Positions 9,438-18,758 of a stretch of 64,000 nt of DNA are shown piece by piece. Each line of letters begins with the position of its first letter. Position 1 is the stretch's first letter. Origin of the DNA: Legionella beliardensis (GTDB taxonomy: Bacteria > Pseudomonadota > Gammaproteobacteria > Legionellales > Legionellaceae); contig NZ_UGNV01000003.1 of assembly GCF_900452395.1 (NCBI RefSeq), forward strand, positions 1 through 64,000, in the 5' to 3' direction. The notes below the pieces were generated by a model. It was given only the letters and a program-made list of their open reading frames with translations. It was not told the origin of the DNA and made no database searches. The position numbers and the translations under genes are program-made.

Positions 9438-9884
9438 CTATTTCTGCTTTTTAAAATAAGTGCCATTAGCATACACATTATGACCAAAGCCGCAATCAAA
9501 ATCAGCTCCTTCTTGATTAATAGTTAACTTACCAGGTTTGATAAAAGTAATAGTAATTGTACAAGGTCCATATTCCGCGGAGGAATAAATGGCGGTATCC
9601 CCTTTAATGTTAGCTATTCCCGATAGCTCGCCTGTATTAGCTAGTAGTTCACCATTGGCCTCATAAGGATAGGTTAAGTTAAGAGAAATCTTAAGCTTTC
9701 CACCTCCTAAAGCCTGAATAGTCAATGTGTTTTCGACATCTTGATGTGGGGCGGGAAGGGGCTTAACGAACGTGCCATTGACTTCTTCTTTAGAAACACT
9801 AGCTCGGTGTAATTCAGTAAAGCCTAAAGTTGAATAGGTTATTAGTGCGGTTAATAGAGTATTTCTTATAATCTGCTTGTTCAT
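9438..9884 (-). CDS. Small secreted beta-rich protein
   Basis: 148 residues with an N-terminal signal peptide (basic MNKQIIR followed by a hydrophobic stretch to about residue 22). The mature part alternates polar and hydrophobic residues and is rich in Gly, Thr and Asn, as in small beta-barrel or beta-sandwich proteins. Two cysteines (in YGPCTIT and DFDCGFG) could form a disulfide in the periplasm. No catalytic motif. The family is not recognised; the export call is the only firm statement. Confidence 0.6.
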   Translation of the reverse strand: MNKQIIRNTLLTALITYSTLGFTELHRASVSKEEVNGTFVKPLPAPHQDVENTLTIQALGGGKLKISLNLTYPYEANGELLANTGELSGIANIKGDTAIYSSAEYGPCTITITFIKPGKLTINQEGADFDCGFGHNVYANGTYFKKQK

Positions 9885-10100
9885 AGGGGTAAGAATAATT
9901 TTTTCTACTAATAAGTTAGCATAAAGGTGTTTATAAAATCTAATTTAATGAACAAATGATTAAATACTAATTTTATTTAGAACAATAACTTACCTAAAAG
10001 ATTTGAGTTGGAATTTAATGCATAGTTAATTTTTCTGTTCAAATTGCTTCTATTTATGCTATAAAATCATATTTATGGTCAATTTGATTGTTGTCGTACT

Positions 10101-11177
10101 ATGTTAGAAATTACCGTTGCTGTTACTGATAGTCCTGAAGTAGGAAGTTTAAGTGCCCCTTCACTTAAAAAATCATTTGCTTCTGTAAATTTCCCTGTTG
10201 TCGATGCTGATTTCCGAGTCATGATGAGGGATATTCCCCAAGAGGTATTTAAAGAAGCATATAAAACGCCGGAAGGTCGTAAAAAGCTCTTTTTACATGC
10301 TAAATATATGGCTAATGAGATTCTTGATAAAGTTGATTGCTTGGCGTTATCAGGAAATGTCGCCATGATTGATCCCTCTTTATTTAACCAGCCACCTGAT
10401 AATAGTCATACTTATAATTTTGATTATTCACGAACAATTGCAGAGCTGGCTTTAATACATGTTGCAACACAACGAGGAATGCCCATAATGGGTGTTTGCG
10501 GCGGTTATGAAGCCATTGCTGTATACTATGACAGTACATTGAGATCACTCACCCCGGCTGAGTTAGATCAACAAGGTTATATGGCTTATGATAAAATTAT
10601 TTTCGAAACGCAATCTATTTTAGGCCAACTGTTTAAATCTAAAAATTTAGCCACGGTAGAAAGAAATTTTTTTGGTGCCCATAAGCAAATTATTGATGAG
10701 TTAAACCGGTCGTATTTAAAGGTTACAGGCAGAGCCAGTGATGGTAAATTAACTGAAGCAATTGAAGGAAACTATGGGGCGCCTTTAATAGGCATGCAAT
10801 TTCATCCGGAAGTTACCCTACATGGTGTATATCCTGATTCTAGCTATATGGGAGAGGAATCGGAAAAAAAAGTTTGCTTAGAATTATTTCGTTTTTTCCT
10901 TAAAGCCGCGCAAGCTTATAGCAATAAAAAAAGTGTTAATGAGGCGTTAAAAAAAACCATTGCAACATTGCCAGAAGTAATTCACCAAGAAGATAATAAA
11001 ACTAATATTAACAAAAGCGAGGTAAGTTACGTTAACGCTGAAGCTACAGTACAACATAATACACCATCTAAAACCCTTTTAAATAATCCAGCAATATTTT
11101 GGCAAGGAAAAAGGAGAACTCATTCAGAATCAGATCAGAAACAATGTCACCCAGTGGTACTAGCCAGCACCCTTTGA
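10101..11177 (+). CDS. Class I glutamine amidotransferase-like (C26) hydrolase with C-terminal tail
   Basis: Residues 1-265 form a class I GATase/peptidase C26 domain: nucleophile elbow GVCGGYE (Cys133) and GMQFHPEV (His235, Glu237) give the Cys-His-Glu triad. The family includes gamma-glutamyl-GABA and gamma-glutamyl-polyamine hydrolases, which release gamma-linked glutamate. The final 85 residues are not part of the domain; they are polar and end in a basic/serine-rich segment (KRRTHSESDQKQ), which may be a secretion tail. No synthetase partner is adjacent, so it probably acts as a stand-alone hydrolase. The substrate is unknown. Confidence 0.75.
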   Translation: MLEITVAVTDSPEVGSLSAPSLKKSFASVNFPVVDADFRVMMRDIPQEVFKEAYKTPEGRKKLFLHAKYMANEILDKVDCLALSGNVAMIDPSLFNQPPDNSHTYNFDYSRTIAELALIHVATQRGMPIMGVCGGYEAIAVYYDSTLRSLTPAELDQQGYMAYDKIIFETQSILGQLFKSKNLATVERNFFGAHKQIIDELNRSYLKVTGRASDGKLTEAIEGNYGAPLIGMQFHPEVTLHGVYPDSSYMGEESEKKVCLELFRFFLKAAQAYSNKKSVNEALKKTIATLPEVIHQEDNKTNINKSEVSYVNAEATVQHNTPSKTLLNNPAIFWQGKRRTHSESDQKQCHPVVLASTL

Positions 11178-11196
11178 CAATCGAAACCGGAGGCTT

Positions 11197-11685
11197 CTAA
11201 ATAGATATAACAGGGTCCATCTTAGTGTTAGGGGCCCAATTAATATCTTCTGGTTTTAGGATTAATGTTGGATGATTAATATTGAAATATTTGTCACCTG
11301 GTTTTGCTACTAAAGTCTCAAAATAATCTATAATATCCTCATCGTAATCATCAATATCACTTGAATTAGCACGTCTCTTAAACCACTTAAAATAGAAATT
11401 ACTCAAAACCTCTTCATCTACTACGTTTATAACCAGCGCTTTTGATTCATTTAAAGCTTTCTGACATAGATAATCAAGGCATTTACTTGCGAACCCTTGC
11501 CCTTGAAACTCCTCTTCTACCCCTATCCAAGCAAGGTCAATATCGCCATCTTTTCTATCTTTATAGACAGCATGCCCTACAACTACTCCTTTGTTTAAGA
11601 TTTTAATTTTACATTCATCTTTACTTAAAATTTCTTCAAATTCTAGGCTCTCTTTCTTAACATTTTTGCGGTTTTTATTAAACAT
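11197..11685 (-). CDS. GNAT-family N-acetyltransferase
   Basis: 162 residues. IDLAWIGVEEEFQGQGFASK contains the acetyl-CoA pyrophosphate-binding motif A (Q-G-Q-G-F-A), followed by the helix CLDYLCQKAL and a motif B-like LVINVV...FYFKWFKR segment. It transfers an acetyl group to an unknown amine. Convergent with the amidotransferase-like gene, with 19 bp between stops. The C-terminal acidic DDYDEDIIDYF insert is unusual. Confidence 0.75.
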   Translation of the reverse strand: MFNKNRKNVKKESLEFEEILSKDECKIKILNKGVVVGHAVYKDRKDGDIDLAWIGVEEEFQGQGFASKCLDYLCQKALNESKALVINVVDEEVLSNFYFKWFKRRANSSDIDDYDEDIIDYFETLVAKPGDKYFNINHPTLILKPEDINWAPNTKMDPVISI

Positions 11686-11850
11686 TTTATCTCAGATTTC
11701 ATTACCTATAGAATCAATTATAGTTTAATTAAAGACAAATTATTGCCAAAATTAAGCCTCACTTATCACTCACAGCTATTTATATTCAAATAGGAGTAAG
11801 TTGATTGTCCCTTATGTATAGAGCGTATAATTGAACTATCTGGTGGTTCT

Positions 11851-12009
11851 ATGGATATTGATTTGAGTCAAATATCAGGAAAAGCAAAACATATTAACAT
11901 TACTATGCCAGAACGTGTTTTAAGCCTCATCGATTTATATACCAACAATCGTGCAATAAAAAATCGTTCTTCTTTTGTAGCAGACGCTGAGTTATATGGA
12001 CAACCATAA
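11851..12009 (+). pseudogene. Remnant of a HicB-type antitoxin C-terminal domain
   Basis: 52-codon frame. KHINITMPERVLSLIDLYTN then NRSSFVADAE matches the ribbon-helix-helix tail of HicB antitoxins (INVTLPExLLxxID...NRSxFLAxAA). The usual N-terminal RNase H-like half is absent and no HicA toxin gene lies upstream, so this is a decayed module, although the short peptide could still be made. Confidence 0.55.
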
Positions 12010-12187
12010 ATAAGACAAACCAGTATTTGATTGCTTATTTATGACTTATTTTATAACTTATGTTATACCTAAAACCTATGTTGCTGGCTGTATTGCAAAA
12101 ATATAATCCTAGACTAGATCAACTTACTTGCAATTTTATAGAAAAGAAATAGTCATAAATTATATCTTTACTATTTAAGGATAAATA

Positions 12188-12949
12188 ATGAAAGATATAC
12201 CGCTTTGGGTTCATGCCTTTTTTTGGGGAAGCTTTACAGGTTTTGCTTTAGTTATTGGTGCTTTAGGTGGCTATTTTCTTCATATTTCGCAGCGTGTTGT
12301 TGCCGCAATTATGGCTTTTGGTAGTGGTGTTTTAATTTCTGCACTTTCTTTTGAATTAATGGATAGGGCTTATAATAAAGGTGGCTTTGACTCCACCACA
12401 ATTGGATTTTTAAGTGGTGCCTTAATTTATACAGTAGCTAACTGGTTTTTATGTGCACAGGGAGCAAAACATCGCAAACGCTCAGGACACCAACAATCAA
12501 CTGCACAAGACGCAGGTAGCGGTATGGCGATTGCAATTGGCTCTCTATTAGATGGGATTCCAGAATCCATTGTTATTGGCTTAAGTATGCTAAAGGGTGG
12601 CGCTGTTAGTCTCGTTGCGGTGATTGCGATTTTTTTATCTAATATCCCTGAAGGTTTATCAAGTGCAGCCGGTATGAAAAAGGCTGGCCGTAATGCTAAA
12701 TATATTTTTAGCATTTGGGGTAGTATTGCCCTGTTTTCTGGTGTTGCAGCTTTATTAGGGTATTCCGTTTTTCAGTATTTCTCATCTGAAGTTATTGCAG
12801 CTACCACAGCAATCGCTGCAGGCGCTATCTTAGCTATGTTAGTGGATACCATGATTCCAGAAGCCTTTGAGGTAGCACATAATTTTGCAGGATTTATTAC
12901 TGTAACAGGTTTTATGACGGCTTTTATTTTAAGTAAACTTAATCCGTAA
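12188..12949 (+). CDS. ZIP-family divalent metal transporter
   Basis: 253 residues with about eight membrane segments. The metal-site signatures of ZIP proteins are present: GSLLDGIPESIVIGLS (helix 4) and FLSNIPEGLSSA (helix 5), where an Asn-x-x-Pro-Glu-Gly core supplies ligands. A soluble loop with His/Gln residues (KHRKRSGHQQSTAQ) lies between the first and second halves. Imports zinc or iron across the inner membrane. Monocistronic; AAGGA precedes the ATG. No metal-regulator site was recognised. Confidence 0.85.
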   Translation: MKDIPLWVHAFFWGSFTGFALVIGALGGYFLHISQRVVAAIMAFGSGVLISALSFELMDRAYNKGGFDSTTIGFLSGALIYTVANWFLCAQGAKHRKRSGHQQSTAQDAGSGMAIAIGSLLDGIPESIVIGLSMLKGGAVSLVAVIAIFLSNIPEGLSSAAGMKKAGRNAKYIFSIWGSIALFSGVAALLGYSVFQYFSSEVIAATTAIAAGAILAMLVDTMIPEAFEVAHNFAGFITVTGFMTAFILSKLNP

Positions 12950-13156
12950 TTAGCACTTAGTTTAAATACCTTATTGAAAGGTGATGACTTTTTATCGTTC
13001 AACGCAATACTTTAAAGGTGGAGAATTTGCATATAACTATATAATTAATTTGCTAAATTAAATAACTTGCAGTGGTTCTGACTTCAACTAAGCCCCCAAA
13101 CTTATTAATGAATTACTTTAACAAGTGTGCTTAAATTTAGTTAAGTTTAATAACTT

Positions 13157-13177
13157 TATATGTCAATTTGACATATA
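13157..13177. promoter_or_regulatory. HigBA operator palindrome
   Basis: Two 10-bp arms (TATATGTCAA and TTGACATATA) around one central base form a perfect dyad. It overlaps a TATAAT -10 hexamer at 13174-13179, about 30 bp before the toxin gene, so the antitoxin could block RNA polymerase directly. The transcript leader would be very short. Confidence 0.7.
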
Positions 13178-13208
13178 ATCTGATTAGCTAGTATTGGGTG
13201 AAACTATT

Positions 13209-13517
13209 TTGCGTATTATTTCTAAGAAAAAACTTCGCGATTACTATCTAAGTAACGTGCAAGCCGAAATCCCACTAACAGAGCGGTATTACAAAATGCT
13301 AGACGCAAAGGCCGCTAACATTTTTGAATTAAGGCAAGTTTTCAATAGTGTTGACTCGGTCTATGGCTACACTGTATTTAATGTTGGTGGTAATAATTAT
13401 CGTTTGATTACTGCAATTCACTATAACACCCAAACTTGTTATGTTAGAACAATTTGGACGCATGCTGAGTATGATAAGTCCATTAATAAGGACAAATTAA
13501 AGCGAGGTGATTTATGA
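13209..13517 (+). CDS. higB: HigB-type mRNA interferase toxin
   Basis: Ribosome-dependent mRNA-cutting toxin of the HigB (PF09907) family. About 103 residues; the start RIISKKKLRDYY and the C-terminal YNTQTCYVRTIWTHAEYDK are hallmark segments. TTG at 13209 is preferred to TTG at 13194 because family members begin Met-(Arg)-Ile-Ile-Ser-(Lys/Arg)-Lys and GGGTG precedes it. The toxin comes first and overlaps the antitoxin start by 4 bp (ATGA), the usual HigBA order. The module looks intact. Confidence 0.85.
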   Translation: MRIISKKKLRDYYLSNVQAEIPLTERYYKMLDAKAANIFELRQVFNSVDSVYGYTVFNVGGNNYRLITAIHYNTQTCYVRTIWTHAEYDKSINKDKLKRGDL

Positions 13518-13942
13518 CGGCACTGTCTATTGACTACGTTGATCAGAAAACTAAACACAAATTTCATTTACCGTTAGCTGTGTTTAAAAAACCAGTTACT
13601 GATAAAGAGTATGCGCACCTTGAAAAGGTTTTAGATAAATTAATTGATGAAGTTCGTGATGATGAAAATCATCCTTTGGCTTTAGCAATGCAAATTATTG
13701 GCGATAATTTAGAGCAATATGACAATGAGCATTTTCCTTTAATCGGTGAAAACATAACTAATGTTGCCATGGTAAACTATTTAATGACGATTTATCAGCT
13801 GCAGCAAAAAGATCTTGCTCCTATATTTGGTGGCCAGGCGAATGTCTCTAAATTCCTTAAAGGTGAGCGAAATTTAGGAAAAAATCATATAGTAGGACTA
13901 AAAAAGAAATTTAAAATTAGTGCCGACTTTTTTCTAAAGTAG
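13514..13942 (+). CDS. higA: HigA-type antitoxin
   Basis: 142-residue antitoxin partner of the preceding toxin. The N-terminal part is acidic. The C-terminal part has an XRE-like helix-turn-helix: QLQQKDLAPIFGGQANVSKFLKGERN, in which recognition-helix residues follow the turn, then LKKKFKISADFFL. It neutralises HigB and should bind the dyad at 13157-13177. Translation is coupled to the toxin by an ATGA overlap. Confidence 0.85.
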   Translation: MTALSIDYVDQKTKHKFHLPLAVFKKPVTDKEYAHLEKVLDKLIDEVRDDENHPLALAMQIIGDNLEQYDNEHFPLIGENITNVAMVNYLMTIYQLQQKDLAPIFGGQANVSKFLKGERNLGKNHIVGLKKKFKISADFFLK

Positions 13943-14202
13943 AAACCAAAAATTAATTTAATCGCATAGATATGCTAAACACCTGCTAAAAGTATAAAAT
14001 TTACTATTTTAATTAATGGCTTAGCCTAAATAAGCTAATTATCCTTCATGAAACATCTATAATTATAAGAGGAATAGGAAGAAAACATACTCATACTTGC
14101 CCCATACGTTATTGCTTGAAGCTTAGACGCAAAACAAGATAATGGTAAGGGAAATAACAAAGCATCCTAATGGTGTTAAACATTTAAAACACGGAGGTCG
14201 TT

Positions 14203-15741
14203 ATGAATGTTAATTTAGGAAGCGCAGATGCAGCGGTTGGCATTTCATTTAGTGTAATCACTGATTTTTTACGTGAATTAACCCGGCTTGGCCGACTACC
14301 CGAGCGCCTAGAATTTGACCGAGATATTGGCGGGCAACCTTCGCATGTGCTTGTGCAGCTTGATCCATTTGAGTTTGCAATGATCACTCAGGGGCCGGAT
14401 TCACCACGGAGTATATTGCGTATTTCGGGAACAATTGAGATAAGGCCCGCAACCGACCCCAATGCCCCCCCATTGACCCTCCCGCTGGAAGCAGCAGCAA
14501 AATTAACCGTTATCTTAGTAAATACCGCGTCAGTTGCCGAAGTCGGTTTTCGCTATGATGGTCTTGATGGCACACCCTCACCTGCCGAAATCGCAACAGA
14601 TATTGACAATTTTATGACGAGTGCCGAGATACAGGACGTTCTTACAAATACCCGGCTACCCATCGCAGATAGCCTTGTTCAAGGTTTGAATAACACAAGA
14701 TTTATCGATCCAAATACCAAACCTCAAGACTCAGAGTGGAATGTAGCGATTACCTTAACACCAGCTGGTTCGGACACAGTCGATGCCTTTGTTGTATCCG
14801 CAAGCCCACCAGACACAACGGCGACCTTAATCATAACTGAAAGTTTTGTTATTCCACGGACGGGACTTGCTGTGGCATACAATAGAAATTTCCTAGACAT
14901 GGTTTTGGAGCGGGGCGCGGCTGCGAAAGTAGGCCAGGTCATTGATGGCGCAAAAGTTACCGCGCTATCCATGTCAATGGCCGATAGCGGCATACAAATC
15001 ACAGGCCATGTAGTTCGCGATATCGATACACCTATTATCGATATTGCGCCTGATGTTGATATCGACTTCAATGGCATCGCTATTCCGCAGCTAATTCGAG
15101 GCACCATAGGTATGACGATGGATACATCAGGTCTTGATGTTGATGTGGATGACAGTGATGAGATTTTTTACGGAGCTCTTAAATGGGTCTTAACCGTTGG
15201 CGCTTCAGCACTGCTGTTCACAGGCGTTGGCAGCTTAACCGCCTTAGGCATCTTTTTGTGGGTAACGCTTGTGCAAAAAGTTTGGAATGGTGCGGTGGAA
15301 CTGGATAATGCACCGAATATTCTTAGAGATAGCTTAGGAACAGGTCTAGGCGCGCAGCTTAGCTTACTTGCCGAATCGTTAGATGATTCAACGCCTGCTG
15401 GTGAACTAAAGGTTGATGGCACACCTGATTCTGCTTTAGTAGTAGATGGCAACATGGTCCTCTTTGCTCAAGTTATTATTACGTCGATGATGGCCAGAAT
15501 GCGGTCAGCTGAATACTCTCATCATTTACGCCGTTTTGTAGTTTTTGAACTTGAAGACCGGCGAAAATTCCGTGCCCAAGAATTATCCAGGTTAATGAAA
15601 GAAGGCAAGATCATTGTGCCAGGCTTTCATCAGGTTAATGGAAAATATGTAAGATCGGATCATGATGACTTAGAAGCTAATAATTTGCTCAAGATCTTTA
15701 AGTCCAATGAGACGCAGGAAGTTGTAGTAAAAAATCGTTAG
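14203..15741 (+). CDS. Unknown GC-richer protein, probably horizontally acquired
   Basis: 512 residues, family not recognised. The gene is visibly richer in G+C than its neighbours and uses GCC, ACC, GGC and CGG codons that are rare around it. It has a strong GGAGG site 6-7 nt before the ATG and its own terminator. The first 320 residues are beta-rich with repeated DVDIDF and TSGLDVDVDD segments, reminiscent of repeated amphipathic strands. Residues about 326-370 contain two hydrophobic segments (VLTVGASALLFTGVGSL and ALGIFLWVTLVQ), followed by a charged C-terminus. No signal peptide. A membrane-inserting or lipid-associated role is possible but is only a guess. Confidence 0.5.
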   Translation: MNVNLGSADAAVGISFSVITDFLRELTRLGRLPERLEFDRDIGGQPSHVLVQLDPFEFAMITQGPDSPRSILRISGTIEIRPATDPNAPPLTLPLEAAAKLTVILVNTASVAEVGFRYDGLDGTPSPAEIATDIDNFMTSAEIQDVLTNTRLPIADSLVQGLNNTRFIDPNTKPQDSEWNVAITLTPAGSDTVDAFVVSASPPDTTATLIITESFVIPRTGLAVAYNRNFLDMVLERGAAAKVGQVIDGAKVTALSMSMADSGIQITGHVVRDIDTPIIDIAPDVDIDFNGIAIPQLIRGTIGMTMDTSGLDVDVDDSDEIFYGALKWVLTVGASALLFTGVGSLTALGIFLWVTLVQKVWNGAVELDNAPNILRDSLGTGLGAQLSLLAESLDDSTPAGELKVDGTPDSALVVDGNMVLFAQVIITSMMARMRSAEYSHHLRRFVVFELEDRRKFRAQELSRLMKEGKIIVPGFHQVNGKYVRSDHDDLEANNLLKIFKSNETQEVVVKNR

Positions 15742-15753
15742 GGTTTGTTTGCT

Positions 15754-15788
15754 AATTGGCCCTGAGCGGAGGGCCAATTGGCTTTTTT
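15754..15788 (+). terminator. Rho-independent terminator
   Basis: Ten-bp perfect stem (AATTGGCCCT and AGGGCCAATT) with a six-base loop, followed by GGC and a T run at 15783-15788. It starts 13 bp after the stop of the GC-richer gene. It is one of the few classical terminators visible in the window. Confidence 0.85.
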
Positions 15789-15841
15789 CTAGTTTAGTGT
15801 ATACCTATTATCTCCCTTCAGAAATCTACACCAAGCTAGAC

Positions 15842-17224
15842 CTACCAAGTCCATCTACTCTCATTACTCTCAGATTCCTGCTCTAAGTTAATCAACGTGG
15901 TTGACTGTTTCGTGTTTACGATATCCATATCGGCTGATGAGTCAATAACGGAAGAAATAGTAGGCTGTTTATCAGTCTTTCTACGCTTAACCTGCTGCTC
16001 ATCAAAAAACTTGGTAGGGGCAGAATGTTTTCTAGTCATTTTATTTTCAGAAAATAAATTATTTCTGGTCAATAAACCTCCTGCAGTTATTTCTGACTCA
16101 ATGAAGCTTGTCTGATTGGCCGTATTACTAGTAGCAGTAGTTTCTGCCATATCAATACACAATGAATCAAGAACCGGAATAACATTTTCTTCAACATGCT
16201 CATCAAAAGTTTTAGCTGTACTGATAAGTTGCTCTGGTTGATGTCTAGAAGCCAAATAGTTATCTAGTATATTTTTTTTGACCAATAAATTTTTTGGCGG
16301 TGCCTCTAAGCCCGTGAAGCTTGAACTTTTTTTGGTATGATTAACCATAAGACTCGAATTAATCTTATAAGTGGCTACATCGATATTGACCGTCGACGAT
16401 TCAAAACGCACAATAGGTAAATTATTCCCCTTCCCCTCAATGATATTATGTCCTACATAAGTAATCACACCATCAGAATTTGTTTTTGCTAAAAATGGTT
16501 CTTTTTTTCCGCCACGTGCCCAAGTGGCATATTTTTTTTCTTCTTTAGTTAGTTGGAGATTACCTTGCTCTATCCGCTCTATAAGGACAAAATTATCAAA
16601 TGGCATGTCCGCATGCACCACATTAAATGGATCTATACCAGCAACATGAATAATATAAGGTAAATTACTCATGTATTCCTCTATTCTTTTAATATTACTT
16701 TGCTCACCATATTCAATATAGTCTTTATGAACCGTGATGCGATTATGTCGCAGCTCATAGCAAAATAAGTCCACCAGCCATAGTCTATGATTTTCCAAAT
16801 GAAATTTAATTTCTTCATAGTCTTCTTCATGCTCATTATTCTCATAAGCATTAAAATCAGCAAATAAACTTTTTAAGGAGTAATTTTCTCCTTTTAAGAA
16901 ATTTTTAAACCGTGAGCTTTTAAATAAATGACTTTTTCTTAAAGCCAATGCTTCTAAGCAATTAATGGTATCTAAACATTGATCCTCATGATTTCCTCTA
17001 ATGGAAAAAACCCTATCTCCATTTTTTAAAATCAACTTTATTACGCCTAAACTATCGTGACCTCTGTCCGTTAAGTCACCAACGATAAACAACCTATCCC
17101 CTTTTTGTAGCTGCTTCATTACGTGCTCTAAACAACCTCTATTGCCATGAACATCGCCAATTACTGAATCGCTACCTTTCTTGTTTTCATTTAAATATAA
17201 AATATCTTGTCCCACAACGAACAC
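15842..17224 (-). CDS. PP1-like metallophosphatase with long polar tail
   Basis: Serine/threonine-type phosphoprotein phosphatase of the calcineurin-like fold. The three metal-site motifs are intact near the N-terminus: GDVHG (23-27), GDLTDRG (49-55) and GNHE (77-80). Later His residues in HVAGIDPFNVVHADMPFDN and YVGHNIIEGKG complete the usual set. The final 160 residues are Ser/Thr/Glu-rich and low in complexity, with a basic cluster QQVKRRKTDKQ resembling a nuclear localisation signal. A PP1-like core plus a disordered tail fits a translocated effector acting on host phosphoproteins. A role in the bacterium is the alternative. No close gene partner. Confidence 0.8.
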   Translation of the reverse strand: MFVVGQDILYLNENKKGSDSVIGDVHGNRGCLEHVMKQLQKGDRLFIVGDLTDRGHDSLGVIKLILKNGDRVFSIRGNHEDQCLDTINCLEALALRKSHLFKSSRFKNFLKGENYSLKSLFADFNAYENNEHEEDYEEIKFHLENHRLWLVDLFCYELRHNRITVHKDYIEYGEQSNIKRIEEYMSNLPYIIHVAGIDPFNVVHADMPFDNFVLIERIEQGNLQLTKEEKKYATWARGGKKEPFLAKTNSDGVITYVGHNIIEGKGNNLPIVRFESSTVNIDVATYKINSSLMVNHTKKSSSFTGLEAPPKNLLVKKNILDNYLASRHQPEQLISTAKTFDEHVEENVIPVLDSLCIDMAETTATSNTANQTSFIESEITAGGLLTRNNLFSENKMTRKHSAPTKFFDEQQVKRRKTDKQPTISSVIDSSADMDIVNTKQSTTLINLEQESESNESRWTW

Positions 17225-17583
17225 CTCTAATTAATTTTTAAGTCATTTATCGTTTGTTCAATTCCCGCTTGGCTTTAGTCTCTATTAGCTTTAACCACCT
17301 CACTTTTTGTATAAAATACAAACATATAAAAATAAATTTTGCCTGAAAGTATCATTTTAATCTTAAGCAATTATTAAATTGTCCTTAATTTAATAAAAAA
17401 GTATTTTTAATAGACAAAGGTAGTTAAAAAAATCAAAGGTGAAGATAACTTATTGCAGTTAAAGGTATTTTATAGAATTAAATTGGCGGAGGAATTATAA
17501 ATTCTATTAGATTATTGGCCATTGAAAGCTATATTTTTTTAGGCATAATTAAGTAATAAGTTCTAAATATTAAACAAATACGC
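17225..17583. other. Intergenic region between divergent genes
   Basis: 359 bp, strongly AT-rich, between the divergently transcribed phosphatase and acetyltransferase genes. It must hold both promoters. No open frame, hairpin or repeat was found here. Confidence 0.5.
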
Positions 17584-18162
17584 ATGATTTTATCCGATAG
17601 ACTTATTATACGTCCGCCAACATTTGGCGATGCAAAGCCGCTTCATGATGCGATTAATTACTCTTTACCTGAGCTGATTAAATGGATGCCCTGGGCTTTT
17701 AACCCAAATTTAAAAACGACTGAAGCATTTATAGCAAGAGGCATTGAGCAGTGGAGTAGCAACACACAAACTGAATTTCCTCTCATTATTCAGTTGAAAT
17801 CTTCCAACCAGCTAATTGGCGCTAGTGGTTTTAATGAAAATAGCAGACTCGAAGTACCTATGTTTGAGATAGGGTATTGGATTGCTACTAAATTTTCAGG
17901 TCATGGCTACGCCACGGAAGCAGTGAATGCGATTACTCAACTTGCTTTTGATCGCTATCAAGCAGCTCGAGTACAAATATGTGCTCAAGTTGATAATATT
18001 AAAAGCACTGCTTTAGCAAGGCGCTGTGGTTATAAGGAAGAAGCTGTATTGAAAAACTTCAGAATTGATTGCCAAACTCGCAAACCTTGTGATGAAGCTA
18101 TTTACGCCTGCTTTAGTAAAGAACAGTTAGCGTTTCGAACGCCCATAGAATATTTAGGTTAG
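17584..18162 (+). CDS. RimJ/RimL-like GNAT acetyltransferase
   Basis: 192 residues of the ribosomal-protein-type N-acetyltransferase group. It begins LSDRLIIRPPTFGDAKPL, the usual first strand; EIGYWIATKFSGHGYATEAV is motif A (the Gly-His-Gly-Tyr-Ala acetyl-CoA loop); VQICAQVDNIKSTALARRCGY is the classical motif B, with Asn, Ser and Arg that position the thiol. It acetylates an unknown protein N-terminus or small amine. Single gene. Confidence 0.85.
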   Translation: MILSDRLIIRPPTFGDAKPLHDAINYSLPELIKWMPWAFNPNLKTTEAFIARGIEQWSSNTQTEFPLIIQLKSSNQLIGASGFNENSRLEVPMFEIGYWIATKFSGHGYATEAVNAITQLAFDRYQAARVQICAQVDNIKSTALARRCGYKEEAVLKNFRIDCQTRKPCDEAIYACFSKEQLAFRTPIEYLG

Positions 18163-18235
18163 AAAAGAATAACGTCAATGGCATTCGTTACGCCAACAAG
18201 AATTACGTTTTTTATAAATACTGGTTTACTGAAAA

Positions 18236-18406
18236 TTACTTCGCTTTTATTAGCGTATTATACATTAAAAAAGAGCTGACAATAAAAAAATAAATACCCA
18301 CTATCCAAACTCCAATTAAAGGGTCAAGAAGAAAGCCTAAAAAGCCGAGTGCGAAGAAAACTGTTTGAATGACGATAACTAATAAAAACGCCTTAAATTT
18401 TGTCAT
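18236..18406 (-). CDS. Small two-helix membrane protein
   Basis: 56-residue frame. After MTKFK there are two hydrophobic stretches (about residues 6-27 and 31-49) separated by DP, then a basic end TLIKAK. AAAGGA and AGG lie 11-20 nt upstream of the ATG. Not recognised; the consistent membrane character and ribosome-binding site support coding. Confidence 0.45.
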   Translation of the reverse strand: MTKFKAFLLVIVIQTVFFALGFLGFLLDPLIGVWIVGIYFFIVSSFLMYNTLIKAK

Positions 18407-18438
18407 GTAATAAGCCTAATTCCTTTAGTAGTTAAACT

Positions 18439-18758
18439 GGCTCCGTTGCAAAAACGACCACTAGATTATAATTAATATCTTACCAGAAGGCACTAATGGA
18501 ATAACAAAATGCGCTCAACAAAACCCACCGCATTTAAATGGCGTCATTTTCATGGTGAAGTGATGCTGCAATGTGTACGGTGGTATTGTAAATACAGCAT
18601 GAGTTATCGAGATTTAGAGGAAATGATGGTTGCACGCGGTCTAGAAATAAATCACACCCATGAGTATCGTTGGATTCAGCATTATACTCCTGAATTAAAA
18701 AAATGACTGGGCTGGTATAAGATAAATGTTTTAAATTTAATCTTTTTGCAACGGAGCC
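18439..18758. mobile_element. IS6-family remnant bounded by inverted repeats
   Basis: A 16-bp perfect terminal inverted repeat (GGCTCCGTTGCAAAAA) marks both ends of a 320-bp relic. No clear 8-bp target duplication is visible. The interior holds only the first 65 codons of the transposase, so it cannot move unaided, although its ends could be used in trans. Related ends occur at 57322-57714. Confidence 0.8.
18509..18706 (+). pseudogene. IS6-family transposase, N-terminal fragment
   Basis: FKWRHFHGEVMLQCVRWYCK and YSMSYRDLEEMMVARGLEI match the N-terminal helix-turn-helix region of IS6 (IS26-like) transposases. The frame stops at TGA where the intact protein would continue LGWYK, and the DDE catalytic domain is missing. 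Confidence 0.8.

Noticed and set aside
10079-10366. Minus-strand frame opposite the amidotransferase-like gene
   Set aside because: Shadow of the clearly coding plus strand with its Cys-His-Glu triad.
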